Below, one piece after another: positions 1-5,226 of a stretch of DNA of 11,248 nt; position 1 is the stretch's first letter, and the number at the start of each line of letters is the position of its first letter. The notes beneath the pieces were generated by a model. It searched no databases. It saw only the letters and a list, made by a program, of their open reading frames with translations, and was not told the DNA's origin. Source of the DNA: Lentisphaerota bacterium (GTDB lineage Bacteria > Verrucomicrobiota > Lentisphaeria > Oligosphaerales > PUNB01); assembly GCA_003552565.1 (NCBI GenBank), contig PUNB01000031.1, positions 1-11,248 of the forward strand. The letters run 5' to 3'. Made by a program: the position numbers and the translations under genes.

Positions 1-90
1 TTGTCTCGCACCTTGTCTCGCACCTTGTCTGGTTTTCTGTCGATTCCTCATTTTTCAGACTAAGTGCGAGACAAGGTGCGAGACAAGGTG
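1..90. repeat. Inverted array of a 12-bp unit (TTGTCTCGCACC)
   Basis: Two full copies of TTGTCTCGCACC and a partial third start the window. After a spacer, the reverse-complement unit occurs twice. Bases 1-23 and 64-86 are perfect reverse complements, so the stretch can form a 23-bp stem with a 40-nt loop. Because the unit is repeated, the stem can also pair in shifted registers. The array begins at the window edge and may continue to the left. The same unit recurs at 3399-3420 and 11104-11136. There is no open reading frame or CRISPR-like spacing; function is unknown. Confidence 0.9.
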
Positions 91-261
91 AGCACAAAAT
101 TAGGCCTGAAACCCTTTTCGCATAGGATCTAGCAAGCGTAACTACCTGCTTCTTCTATATTGGGTATGTAAGACGACCACAATGTGACTGCAAATTCTAC
201 TGACGAGGCGTAAATTATTGACCCTTTCAGAAGAGTATTCCGCCGGCGATCTCATCAAAGA
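91..261. other. Gap between repeat array and tRNA, no gene seen
   Basis: This stretch contains no convincing reading frame, terminator or copy of the dispersed repeat words. It lies 3' of the tRNA gene, which reads leftward, and no T-rich hairpin follows the tRNA here. Confidence 0.5.
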
Positions 262-345
262 TGGTGCGAGAGGGGGGACTCGAACCCCCACGGGTCTCCC
301 CACTGGATCCTAAATCCAGCGCGTCTGCCGTTCCGCCACTCTCGC
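262..345 (-). tRNA. tRNA-Leu (anticodon UAG)
   Basis: The reverse complement folds as a class II tRNA with a 7-bp acceptor stem GCGAGAG/CTCTCGC, discriminator A and an encoded CCA end (262-264). The anticodon loop is TTTAGGA on a CTGGA/TCCAG stem, giving anticodon UAG, which reads CUA and probably other CUN leucine codons. The long variable arm (about 13 nt) and the T-arm GGGGG-TTCGAGT-CCCCC are as expected for leucine. It adds leucine during translation. Its 5' neighbour on the same strand is the PRC-barrel gene, about 117 bp away; no clear promoter was identified between them. Confidence 0.96.
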
Positions 346-412
346 GATTGTGACTTTTTGTGCCCAACCACTTACAAACTAAATGGCCGAGTAAATTATG
401 GCTATCACCTGA

Positions 413-426
413 TGTTTCACATAAGC
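413..426 (-). repeat. Dispersed word GCTTATGTGAAACA
   Basis: Read on the minus strand this is GCTTATGTGAAACA, the terminal word of the dispersed repeat family, here without the hairpin module. It sits between the PRC-barrel gene and the tRNA gene. Confidence 0.7.
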
Positions 427-462
427 AAAACTCAACCGACTTGTCCGGTGTATCGACAATAC

Positions 463-1095
463 CTACAGTTGTTCAATAACGCTTAGCGGCACGCCTAAAG
501 CAATCTCTTCTTCACTGATTTTCCGAATCCAGTCTACGGGAATCTTCTTGGTTTCCTTAAACAGATGCCCCTCGGAAATCACTATATGGGTAATTTCTTC
601 ATCATTGTTGGTTTGGAATTCCTGTACACTCCCCAGGTTCACTCCGTCTTCGGAAATCACCCTGGCGCCGTGTGACAATCCCACTGAATCATTCGGAATC
701 GACACCTCCGGTTCCGGCGGTATCGGCCCGATGCCTGGAGGCACAAGGCTGTTAAGTCCCGCTCCGCCGAACTCATTCTCGGGCGGCATCCACACCGCGC
801 CGCCGACTCCGGAACGAGCCATTAAATCCTCGTCTTTGAGTTCCACATACTGCTGATGATTAAACGGCTGGCTGGACATCTCCAACTCATTGGAATCGCA
901 GGATAAATAAACGCCGTTTTCATCCGTTGCTTTGATATGCTCAGCCGTGATCAAGCGATCATGAGTGAAAAACAGCCCCTGCTGAACCACTAGATGCGTA
1001 ACCACGCGATGCCGTGGATCAACCACCAATTCCTTGACCTTGCCGAGCTTTTCTCCATCAGCGGCGTATACCGTCAGACCATACGTTATCTGCAT
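463..1095 (-). CDS. Protein with two PRC-barrel domains
   Basis: The product has 210 residues and no signal peptide or membrane segment. An N-terminal PRC-barrel-like domain (about residues 3-75) begins with YGLTVYAADGEKLGKV and continues with VTHLVVQQGLFF. A glycine- and proline-rich linker (about 97-135) leads to a second copy (about 140-205) with GARVISEDGVNLGSV and ITHIVISEGHLF. The 'G..V...DG..LG.V' and 'ITH.VV..G..F' signatures define the family, which is named after the photosynthetic reaction centre H subunit but also occurs in RNA-processing and stress-associated proteins. The start is supported by AAGGA about 8 nt before the ATG. The gene reads in the same direction as the downstream tRNA and the upstream Hsp20 operon, but about 400 bp of repeats and a terminator separate it from the latter. 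The specific role is unknown; a small soluble scaffold or stress protein is an inference. Confidence 0.85.
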   Translation of the reverse strand: MQITYGLTVYAADGEKLGKVKELVVDPRHRVVTHLVVQQGLFFTHDRLITAEHIKATDENGVYLSCDSNELEMSSQPFNHQQYVELKDEDLMARSGVGGAVWMPPENEFGGAGLNSLVPPGIGPIPPEPEVSIPNDSVGLSHGARVISEDGVNLGSVQEFQTNNDEEITHIVISEGHLFKETKKIPVDWIRKISEEEIALGVPLSVIEQL

Positions 1096-1158
1096 TTTGA
1101 TTTTCCTTATTTTGAGGTTCTGTCAAACAAAGTCCATTTTTTCGACTTTTTCAATATT

Positions 1159-1204
1159 CTTATGTGAGACTTCGTGGTTTCAGATTTCAGTGTTCAGGTG
1201 AAAC
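1159..1204 (+). repeat. Dispersed repeat, 43-bp left-end form
   Basis: The stretch begins CTTATGTGAGACTTCG and continues to TTCAGGTGAAACACC. Its first 43 bases match 4912-4954 on the opposite strand at 41 of 43 positions. It lies about 65 bp upstream of the PRC-barrel start codon, so it may sit within or next to that gene's promoter. Confidence 0.85.
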
Positions 1205-1327
1205 ACCGGCCTACTAAGCGGTTGACGATAACGGCGACGAGAACGGATGACGAGTCTCATAATCGTTCACCTTTCTCGCATGCCATGCCGTAGCCTTTGG
1301 CGGAGGCAGGTCGCCGATCTCGTTCAC
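1205..1327. other. Repeat-flanked intergenic stretch without a gene
   Basis: The stretch joins the left-end word (1159) to the hairpin module (1328). Short frames cross it on both strands (for example 1214-1429 minus and 1297-1497 plus). Neither has a ribosome binding site or a recognisable domain, and both run through repeat sequence, so I do not call a gene. Confidence 0.55.
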
Positions 1328-1386
1328 CGCTGTTTCCATCCGAGGTATCCGGCGTGCTTTGCGCCGACGGTCGGGCTTATGTTCAT
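1328..1386 (+). repeat. GC-rich hairpin module, copy 1
   Basis: The module reads CGCTGTTTCCATCCGAGG, then GTATCCGGCG, a hairpin CGGCG(1350-1354)/CGCCG(1362-1366), then GGGCTTATGTTCAT, a degenerate form of the terminal word. The first 25 bases are almost identical to the copy at 3659. It is one of five copies, all on the plus strand and all ending in GCTT. Confidence 0.85.
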
Positions 1387-1452
1387 CAGATTGTGAAGAG
1401 TAAGATAGATCCGGTTTTTCCCGCGTCAAGTTCAGACATCCCGATAAAGAAA

Positions 1453-1482
1453 AAAAGCGGCCCGGTTCCCCGGACCGCTTTT
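1453..1482 (-). terminator. Intrinsic terminator of the hsp20 operon
   Basis: On the minus strand this is a 13-bp stem (AAAAGCGGTCCGG with CCGGGCCGCTTTT, one G-U pair) closed by a four-base GGAA loop and followed by a T-rich run. It starts about 24 bp after the stop codon of the last Hsp20 gene, the expected place for operon termination. The A-run on the other side means it could also act weakly on the plus strand. Confidence 0.9.
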
Positions 1483-1505
1483 GGTGTTTATCCGTAAAAG
1501 GCTTT

Positions 1506-2018
1506 TTATTCGCCCTTTACGGGAATCTTCTTTCCTTCACCCTTGTCGCTGCCGGTTTTCGGCAGATTCAAACGCAGGACGCCTTTTTTGTAGCTGGCGT
1601 CGGCGTTGTCTATATCCACCTCGGCGTTCAAGGGCACCGCCCGAGTGAAAGAGCCGTAATACCGCTCGCTGTGGTAGGTATCACCGTCGCGGTCTTCATT
1701 TTCCTGGCTCTTTTCACCGGTGATGATCAAAGTGTCATCCTCCACCCGGACATCGATATCTTTTTCATCCATGCCCGGCAGTTCGGCGGTCACTTTGATC
1801 TCATTGTCCGTTTCTTTCACATCCACGCTCGGCAGATATTCTTCGAAATCCTCCCAGCCGGGGAGGCCGGTTTGGCCTCGCATCGCCGGCATGAAGTCTT
1901 CAAACATACGATCAAGCTCTTCATGCAATCTGCCCAGGGGATGTTCACCCCGACGAGCGGGAGCGACGCTCCCGCGCTGTCGACGACGATTGAAAGGAAC
2001 CATATCTCTTATAGTCAT
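1506..2018 (-). CDS. Small heat shock protein (Hsp20/alpha-crystallin), third of operon
   Basis: The 170-residue product is an ATP-independent holdase chaperone that would bind unfolding proteins in the cytoplasm as oligomers. An arginine-rich N-terminus (residues 10-30) precedes a predicted helix GRLHEELDRMFEDF. The alpha-crystallin domain (about 62-160) contains the ELPGMDEKDIDV strand region and the family signature A-x-x-x-x-G-V-L-R-L-N-L-P-K (141-154). A C-terminal I-P-V tripeptide (165-167) fits the I-x-I/V oligomerisation motif. The chosen ATG at 2016-2018 follows GGAGGTGA with about 8 nt spacing. The longer frame starting at a GTG at 2027 would begin inside that Shine-Dalgarno sequence and is rejected. 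It lies 56 bp after the preceding hsp20 gene and is followed by the operon terminator. Confidence 0.94.
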   Translation of the reverse strand: MTIRDMVPFNRRRQRGSVAPARRGEHPLGRLHEELDRMFEDFMPAMRGQTGLPGWEDFEEYLPSVDVKETDNEIKVTAELPGMDEKDIDVRVEDDTLIITGEKSQENEDRDGDTYHSERYYGSFTRAVPLNAEVDIDNADASYKKGVLRLNLPKTGSDKGEGKKIPVKGE

Positions 2019-2074
2019 GATTATCACCTCCGTGCTTAATATTTTTTCAATTCATTTCAATTATATTTTCCATT

Positions 2075-2473
2075 TCATCCAGCTTTGACTTCTATCCGTC
2101 GCGGCTGCGCTTCCTTGGCCTTGGGCAGGACTAAACGCAACACTCCGTCGCGAACGGAAGCCTGGATATTCTCACGATCAACTGTGTTGCCGAGAGTGAA
2201 ACTGCGCTCATAATTACCGCTGCGGTATTCCTGCCAGGTCAGGCTGTAACCTTCCGGCGCCTGAGGCACGAATTCACCGTGAACAGTCAGAACGTTGTTT
2301 TCCACATCCACTTCAACGCTGTTCTCGTCCACTCCCGGCATATCAGCCAGAATCCGGAATTCGTTTTCCGCCTCCACGATATCCGCGTCCGGAACGAAAA
2401 CCGGTCTTCTTTCCCGTTCCGCGGTTTTTCGCGGAGACTGTTTTTCCTGTTGCACCATTTCTTTAGCACTCAT
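2075..2473 (-). CDS. Small heat shock protein (Hsp20/alpha-crystallin), second of operon
   Basis: At 132 residues this is the shortest of the three. A charged N-terminal arm rich in Lys, Arg, Glu and Gln (1-25) lacks the aromatic helix seen in the other two. The alpha-crystallin domain runs from about 28 to 119 with DIVEAENEFRILADMPGV, the GVLRLVLPK signature (110-118) and a terminal I-E-V motif (127-129). It contains EGYSLTWQEYRSGNYERSF, a form common in the Hsp17/IbpA-like branch where the Y/R-rich strand precedes the dimerisation loop. The ATG at 2471-2473 is supported by GGAGG about 7 nt upstream. A TTG frame start at 2479 overlaps that site and is not used. The differing N-terminus suggests a different client range or a hetero-oligomer partner, which is inference. 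Confidence 0.93.
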   Translation of the reverse strand: MSAKEMVQQEKQSPRKTAERERRPVFVPDADIVEAENEFRILADMPGVDENSVEVDVENNVLTVHGEFVPQAPEGYSLTWQEYRSGNYERSFTLGNTVDRENIQASVRDGVLRLVLPKAKEAQPRRIEVKAG

Positions 2474-2527
2474 AATCAACCTCCATGAATAATAATGGTT
2501 TTAAGTTCAGTGAGTTATTCAGCATGG

Positions 2528-2971
2528 TTACTCAGACTGTTCTGAACGCACCGTGATCTTGTGCGGCTTATCCTGTTCGGATCTGCACAAAGTCAACTGC
2601 AGAATGCCTTTCTGGTAATCGGCTTTGACCTTGTCCGAGTCAACCCTGAAAGGCAGCCGAAAACTGCGCGCGAAAGCGCCTTCCCCACGTTCACGGAGCA
2701 GCCAGCTTTCTCCGTCCTTCAATGACTCAGCCTGGCGATTGCCCCGTATGGTCACGGTGTTGTCCTTGACCGTGATTTCCAGTTTGTCGGGATCGACACC
2801 GGGAATCTCGGCCGTCATCAAGCTCTGTTCCTCATTGCTCCAGATATTGACCGCTGGAAATCCGGAACCGGAAGACGTAGCAGCCGCTCCCGGCATGAAA
2901 AGACGGTCAAAATCCTGCTGCATTCGGGCCAAATCAGCCCACGGGTTCCATCTGTTAGTTAACATTGCCAT
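2528..2971 (-). CDS. Small heat shock protein (Hsp20/alpha-crystallin), first of operon
   Basis: The 147-residue product has the most typical bacterial class A arrangement. An aromatic N-terminal helix (NRWNPWADLARMQQDFDRLF, 6-25) is followed by a Gly/Ser/Ala linker. The alpha-crystallin domain (about 38-130) contains EIPGVDPDKLEITV and the signature A-D-Y-Q-K-G-I-L-Q-L-T-L (117-128). A C-terminal I-T-V motif (139-141) is present. The ATG at 2969-2971 is preceded by AGGAG at 8 nt spacing. A frame extending to 3070 would add 33 residues without family similarity and has no ribosome binding site. As the promoter-proximal gene it is probably the most highly expressed. Gaps of 54 and 56 bp to the next genes fit one transcript. 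Confidence 0.94.
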   Translation of the reverse strand: MAMLTNRWNPWADLARMQQDFDRLFMPGAAATSSGSGFPAVNIWSNEEQSLMTAEIPGVDPDKLEITVKDNTVTIRGNRQAESLKDGESWLLRERGEGAFARSFRLPFRVDSDKVKADYQKGILQLTLCRSEQDKPHKITVRSEQSE

Positions 2972-3091
2972 AATCAAATCTCCTATGATTGGGTTTTGCT
3001 TTCCGTTATCCCGACGCTCCACCAGCTGCTTGATCAGCTTTAGATTAACCATCCGGAATAACGCCGACAATTGAATTCAAACTTTCTCGCG

Positions 3092-3124
3092 GTGCAGTTT
3101 GTTTACCGCGCTCACTGTCTGCAC
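3092..3124 (-). other. Inverted repeat at the predicted 5' end of the hsp20 mRNA
   Basis: GTGCAG (minus strand) at 3119-3124 pairs with CTGCAC at 3092-3097. An overlapping pair, CGCGGT (3105-3110) with ACCGCG (3088-3093), offers an alternative fold. The predicted sigma-54 start site (about 3123) would place this stem-loop at the very 5' end of the transcript. The leader to the first ATG would be about 150 nt. A role in mRNA stability or temperature sensing is only a possibility. Confidence 0.4.
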
Positions 3125-3133
3125 TTTTAAAAA

Positions 3134-3150
3134 AGCATAAACCCTGCCAG
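3134..3150 (-). promoter_or_regulatory. Sigma-54 (-24/-12) promoter of the hsp20 operon
   Basis: The minus strand reads CTGGCAGGGTTTATGCT. Compared with the sigma-54 consensus YTGGCACGRNNNTTGCW, only two defined positions differ. The essential GG (-24) and GC (-12) are exactly 10 bases apart. Counting from the -12 C (3135) puts transcription start near 3123, about 150 bp before the first Hsp20 ATG. No gene lies between. From memory, E. coli ibpB has been reported to have a sigma-54 promoter, so this control is not without precedent for Hsp20 genes. No equally good sigma-70 promoter was seen in the leader. Confidence 0.7.
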
Positions 3151-3238
3151 CACTAAAAAAACAACATATTTCCTGTTTTATGGCAATACTTTACAAATAT
3201 ACAGAACCAACCTGGCTAGAGTTGAAAAGAAGACACAT

Positions 3239-3255
3239 TGTGACAAATTGTCACA
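3239..3255. promoter_or_regulatory. 17-bp palindrome, possible activator-binding site
   Basis: TGTGACAAATTGTCACA has two 8-base arms that are perfect reverse complements around one central base. Its centre is about 124 bp upstream of the predicted sigma-54 start, within the usual range for enhancer-binding activators. It resembles a CRP/FNR site, but the spacing between TGTGA and TCACA is 7 rather than 6 bases. The cognate regulator is not in the window. Confidence 0.6.
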
Positions 3256-3311
3256 TTTAGGAGAGAAAATGGGAAAGTATTGACGACCGTCCCCCGGGAT
3301 GGCTGTATAGT

Positions 3312-3495
3312 GCTTATGTGAGACTTCGAATATACAACCTTGTCCCGAATCCGCCTGAGGCGGATCACAAACCTGATTCCAAAGTCAAAAAAAACACTGG
3401 ACAAGGTGCGAGACAAGGTTTCATATGCCGCAACAAGTCTCTCCCTCAGGGTATCCGGCCCATCGAGCCGGAGGCCGGGCTTGTATGAAACTTAA
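3312..3495 (+). repeat. Composite dispersed element, full copy
   Basis: Modules in order: the left-end word GCTTATGTGAGACTTCG (3312-3328); AACCTTGTCCCG (3336-3347); a 17-bp palindrome ATCCGCCTGAGGCGGAT (3349-3365); an inverted 12-bp-unit arm (3399-3420) whose last 12 bases pair with 3336-3347 at 11 of 12 positions; GTCTCTCCCTCAGGGTATCC; a hairpin CCGGC(3455-3459)/GCCGG(3467-3471); and the right-end word GCTTGTATGAAAC (3479-3491). The same module order appears at 11080-11248. No frame with a domain or ribosome binding site lies in it. Confidence 0.85.
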
Positions 3496-3533
3496 TTTTT
3501 ACAGAAGGTCGCAAAGAACGCAAAGATATTTTT

Positions 3534-3620
3534 AACCACTGATCTTCACTTATCGGCACTAATCCAGCCGAATTCATTCGCTTTGCGTCTATTAGTGTAG
3601 ATTAGTGTGGATTAGTGGTT
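3534..3620. repeat. 87-bp imperfect palindrome built of ACTAATC-type words
   Basis: The left arm begins AACCACTGATCTTCACTTATC and the right arm ends GTGTGGATTAGTGGTT; their ends are complementary with scattered mismatches. Each arm is itself a short tandem of CACTAATC-like words. The preceding 3510-3527 reads GCAAAGAACGCAAAGAT, another simple tandem word. Similar words recur at 6272-6299. Such low-complexity palindromes are common between genes in some environmental genomes; function is unknown. Confidence 0.8.
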
Positions 3621-3658
3621 TAAAAAGCAATCAACCGCGGTTTGAGAATTCCCGGGGG

Positions 3659-3720
3659 ACGCTGTTTCCATCCGGGGTATCCGGGGCGCATCGCGCCGGT
3701 GGCGGGGCTTGTGTAGAAGC
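3659..3720 (+). repeat. GC-rich hairpin module, copy 3
   Basis: The module reads CGCTGTTTCCATCCGGGG, then GTATCCGG, a hairpin GGCGC(3685-3689)/GCGCC(3693-3697), then GGCGGGGCTTGTGTAGAAGC, a degenerate terminal word. The first 25 bases match the copy at 1328 with one difference. It ends about 150 bp upstream of the truncated YitT gene. Confidence 0.85.
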
Positions 3721-3876
3721 TCTGGTTCGGCAGTCGGCGGACCAACCGCTGAACACCCGCAAACCGGCCACCGGTGATGGAGGAATATTGCTGAATTTTA
3801 CTATTTAAAGTTGCTCTAAAATTATTTGCAAATCTGCAATAACGGTATAGGTTGAGGTAATTTTATTCCCGGTGGC

Positions 3877-4614
3877 TTGTTCGGACTGGGACTGCTTATT
3901 TACTATGTTACCCCGGTTATTTCTGCCGGGCTTTTGTATTTTATCATTAATATTCCATTGTTTGCCATAAGCTGGTTTTATACTAGTAAAAAATTTTTCT
4001 ATTACAGTTTATATGCCATGACAGTGGCCACCGTCGCTTATGAGCTTTTAAATATTGATTTTGGCATTCAGGACCAGTTTTACGCGGCAATCGCCACCGG
4101 AGCGATATGCGGGACGGGATGCGGCATTGTGCTTCGTTCTCTTGGCTCCAACGGCGGTTTGGATGTTATAGCTGTCTTGCTTAACCAGAAATATAACCTG
4201 GAAATTGGAAAGTTTTATTTCATAAGCAATTTTCTGCTCTTTACAGGAAGCTTTTTCGCCCTTGAGATTGATCTGATTATAGCTTCTCTTGTTGTAGTTT
4301 TTATCATGTCTATTATACTGGAATATACTTTAGGCATGTTTGAACAAAGGAAGCTGGTTTTGATCATTTCAGAAAAAAGCCAGGAAATAACGAATGAAAT
4401 GATGAAAAATCCAAGAATAGGTGCAACCCTCATCAGAGGGAGAGGAGCTTACTCAGGCTCGGAGAAGGATATAATTATGGCTGTCACCAATAATATCATG
4501 CTTAAACGGCTGGAGCAAACGGTTTTTGACAAAGACGACAAAGCGATATTCATTGCTGAGAAAACCTTCCACGTTCTAGGGCCAAGTTTCACTGAAAGAA
4601 AAATTTTCCACTAA
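3877..4614 (+). CDS. YitT family membrane protein, probably 5'-truncated
   Basis: The 245-residue frame has a hydrophobic half with about four or five membrane helices (about residues 3-155) and a cytoplasmic C-terminal DUF2179-like domain (about 160-240, with GATLIRGRGAYSG and FHVLGPSF). The pore-family signature GAICGTGCGIVLR followed by GSNGGLDVIA lies at 75-99. Known YitT proteins run about 280-290 residues and begin with a helix leading into a PGG-G motif. Here codons upstream of the TTG start still encode N-F-I-P-G-G before a TGA at 3853-3855, so family similarity extends past any usable start. The TTG lacks a proper ribosome binding site; GAGG at 3854-3857 would better fit an ATT codon at 3865. 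The gene is therefore likely decayed or truncated at its 5' end, next to a repeat cluster. Function of the family is poorly known. Confidence 0.75.
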   Translation: MFGLGLLIYYVTPVISAGLLYFIINIPLFAISWFYTSKKFFYYSLYAMTVATVAYELLNIDFGIQDQFYAAIATGAICGTGCGIVLRSLGSNGGLDVIAVLLNQKYNLEIGKFYFISNFLLFTGSFFALEIDLIIASLVVVFIMSIILEYTLGMFEQRKLVLIISEKSQEITNEMMKNPRIGATLIRGRGAYSGSEKDIIMAVTNNIMLKRLEQTVFDKDDKAIFIAEKTFHVLGPSFTERKIFH

Positions 4615-4630
4615 TTGATTTGAGCTGAAC

Positions 4631-4658
4631 GCCCTGCCGGGCTTGTCCCGGTAGGGGC
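4631..4658. other. GC-rich hairpin after the YitT gene
   Basis: GCCCTGCCGGG pairs with CCCGGTAGGGGC around a CTTGT loop, with one bulge and one G-U pair. The plus strand continues with ATAAAAAACTC rather than a T-run, so it is not a classical intrinsic terminator in the gene's direction. It starts 17 bp after the stop codon and may protect the mRNA end or end transcription by another route. Confidence 0.5.
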
Positions 4659-4713
4659 ATAAAAAACTCTTTCCGGATACCCTCTTTAAAAAAAAGGAAC
4701 GCAGGAGATAATT

Positions 4714-4926
4714 ATGAATCGGCAGAATAGTCGTAATCACCCAAACGCAGAAACAATGGCCGGGTGCCAGCGCTGCGGCAGAAAAGAATCCTATGTTTTT
4801 GCCGGAAAGCGTCTTTGTCGCGATTGTTTTCAGCTTTACGGTTCCTGCTGTCTGGAATTCGGCGGTGATGATCTTTGGAAAGAACGGGAAGAGGAAAATG
4901 AGGATTCAGAGTCACCTGAACACTGA
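4714..4926 (+). CDS. Small six-cysteine, zinc-ribbon-like protein
   Basis: The 70-residue product has cysteines at C18-x-x-C21 and C35-x-x-C38, plus a C45-C46 pair, in CQRCGRKE...RLCRDCFQLYGSCCLEFGGDDLW. The two CxxC pairs 13 residues apart suggest one zinc-binding ribbon. The tail (56-70) is strongly acidic. The start is well supported by AGGAG 6 nt before the ATG. I recall similar short proteins with a 'SCC.EFGGDDLW' stretch in other bacteria but know no assigned function. The last codons, S-P-E-H and the TGA, lie inside the dispersed repeat at 4912-4955, so the original C-terminus may have been replaced. It stands alone between the YitT gene and the ABC transporter. Confidence 0.8.
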   Translation: MNRQNSRNHPNAETMAGCQRCGRKESYVFAGKRLCRDCFQLYGSCCLEFGGDDLWKEREEENEDSESPEH

Positions 4927-4955
4927 AACCTGAAACCGCGAAGTCTCACATAAGC
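4912..4955 (-). repeat. Dispersed repeat, 43-bp left-end form
   Basis: The reverse complement begins GCTTATGTGAGACTTCG and matches 1159-1201 at 41 of 43 positions. It overlaps the last 15 coding bases of the small cysteine-rich gene, including its stop codon. Confidence 0.88.
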
Positions 4956-5174
4956 TAAATAGCTGGATAAACTTTTCGTGGCTATTCTTATCCGCGGTAA
5001 ACTTGGCTCGCGAATTGCTCATTCAGGGAATATTTAGTGCTTTTATAAATTTCGTAGTTATTTTGATTTGCAAACCCGTTTTTCGCAGCTATGTTTACCT
5101 CTGTCAACTTTTTGTTTTTCTGTTTGTCTCTTCCGATGGTTTTTTTGTTGCGCAAATGTTGGAACTGGCAAACA
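4956..5174. other. AT-rich gap upstream of the iron transporter, no convincing gene
   Basis: Two overlapping plus-strand frames (5003-5224, starting TTG; 5091-5351) encode hydrophobic stretches, but neither has a ribosome binding site, a family signature or a sensible start. The second runs into the binding-protein gene out of frame. The stretch may be a decayed gene or simple leader DNA. Confidence 0.5.
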
Positions 5175-5203
5175 TTGACAGAATGGATCGTAAATACATT
5201 AAC
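5175..5203 (+). promoter_or_regulatory. Possible sigma-70 promoter of the iron transporter
   Basis: A perfect TTGACA (5175-5180) is followed at 16-17 bp by a weak -10 (CATTAA or ATTAAC). It lies about 25-45 bp before the binding-protein ATG. No convincing Fur or DtxR box overlaps it, although the AT-rich AATAAGAATAGGAATCTATAAT stretch could hide a divergent one. Confidence 0.3.
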
Positions 5204-5226
5204 AATAAGAATAGGAATCTATAATC

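Noticed and set aside
1..90. CRISPR array
   Set aside because: The 12-bp unit is directly tandem with no unique spacers, is inverted on the other side, and no cas gene is present.
1214..1497. Short frames on both strands between the PRC-barrel gene and the hsp20 terminator
   Set aside because: They run through dispersed repeats and the terminator, lack ribosome binding sites and have no family signature.
2019..2027. Upstream GTG start for the third Hsp20 gene (and TTG at 2479 for the second, and 3070 for the first)
   Set aside because: The first two would start within or at the Shine-Dalgarno sequence of the downstream ATG; the third adds 33 residues without family similarity or a binding site.
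3239..3255. CRP-type site
   Set aside because: The half-sites TGTGA and TCACA are 7 rather than 6 bases apart and the placement fits a sigma-54 activator site better; a CRP-like regulator is not excluded.
3280..3309. Plus-strand sigma-70 promoter TTGACG-N18-TGTATA
   Set aside because: Reasonable by sequence, but it leads only into a repeat cluster and the next gene starts about 570 bp away.
3605..3808. 67-codon plus-strand frame
   Set aside because: It consists mostly of the palindrome end and hairpin module; similar residues appear in the other copy only because the DNA is repeated.
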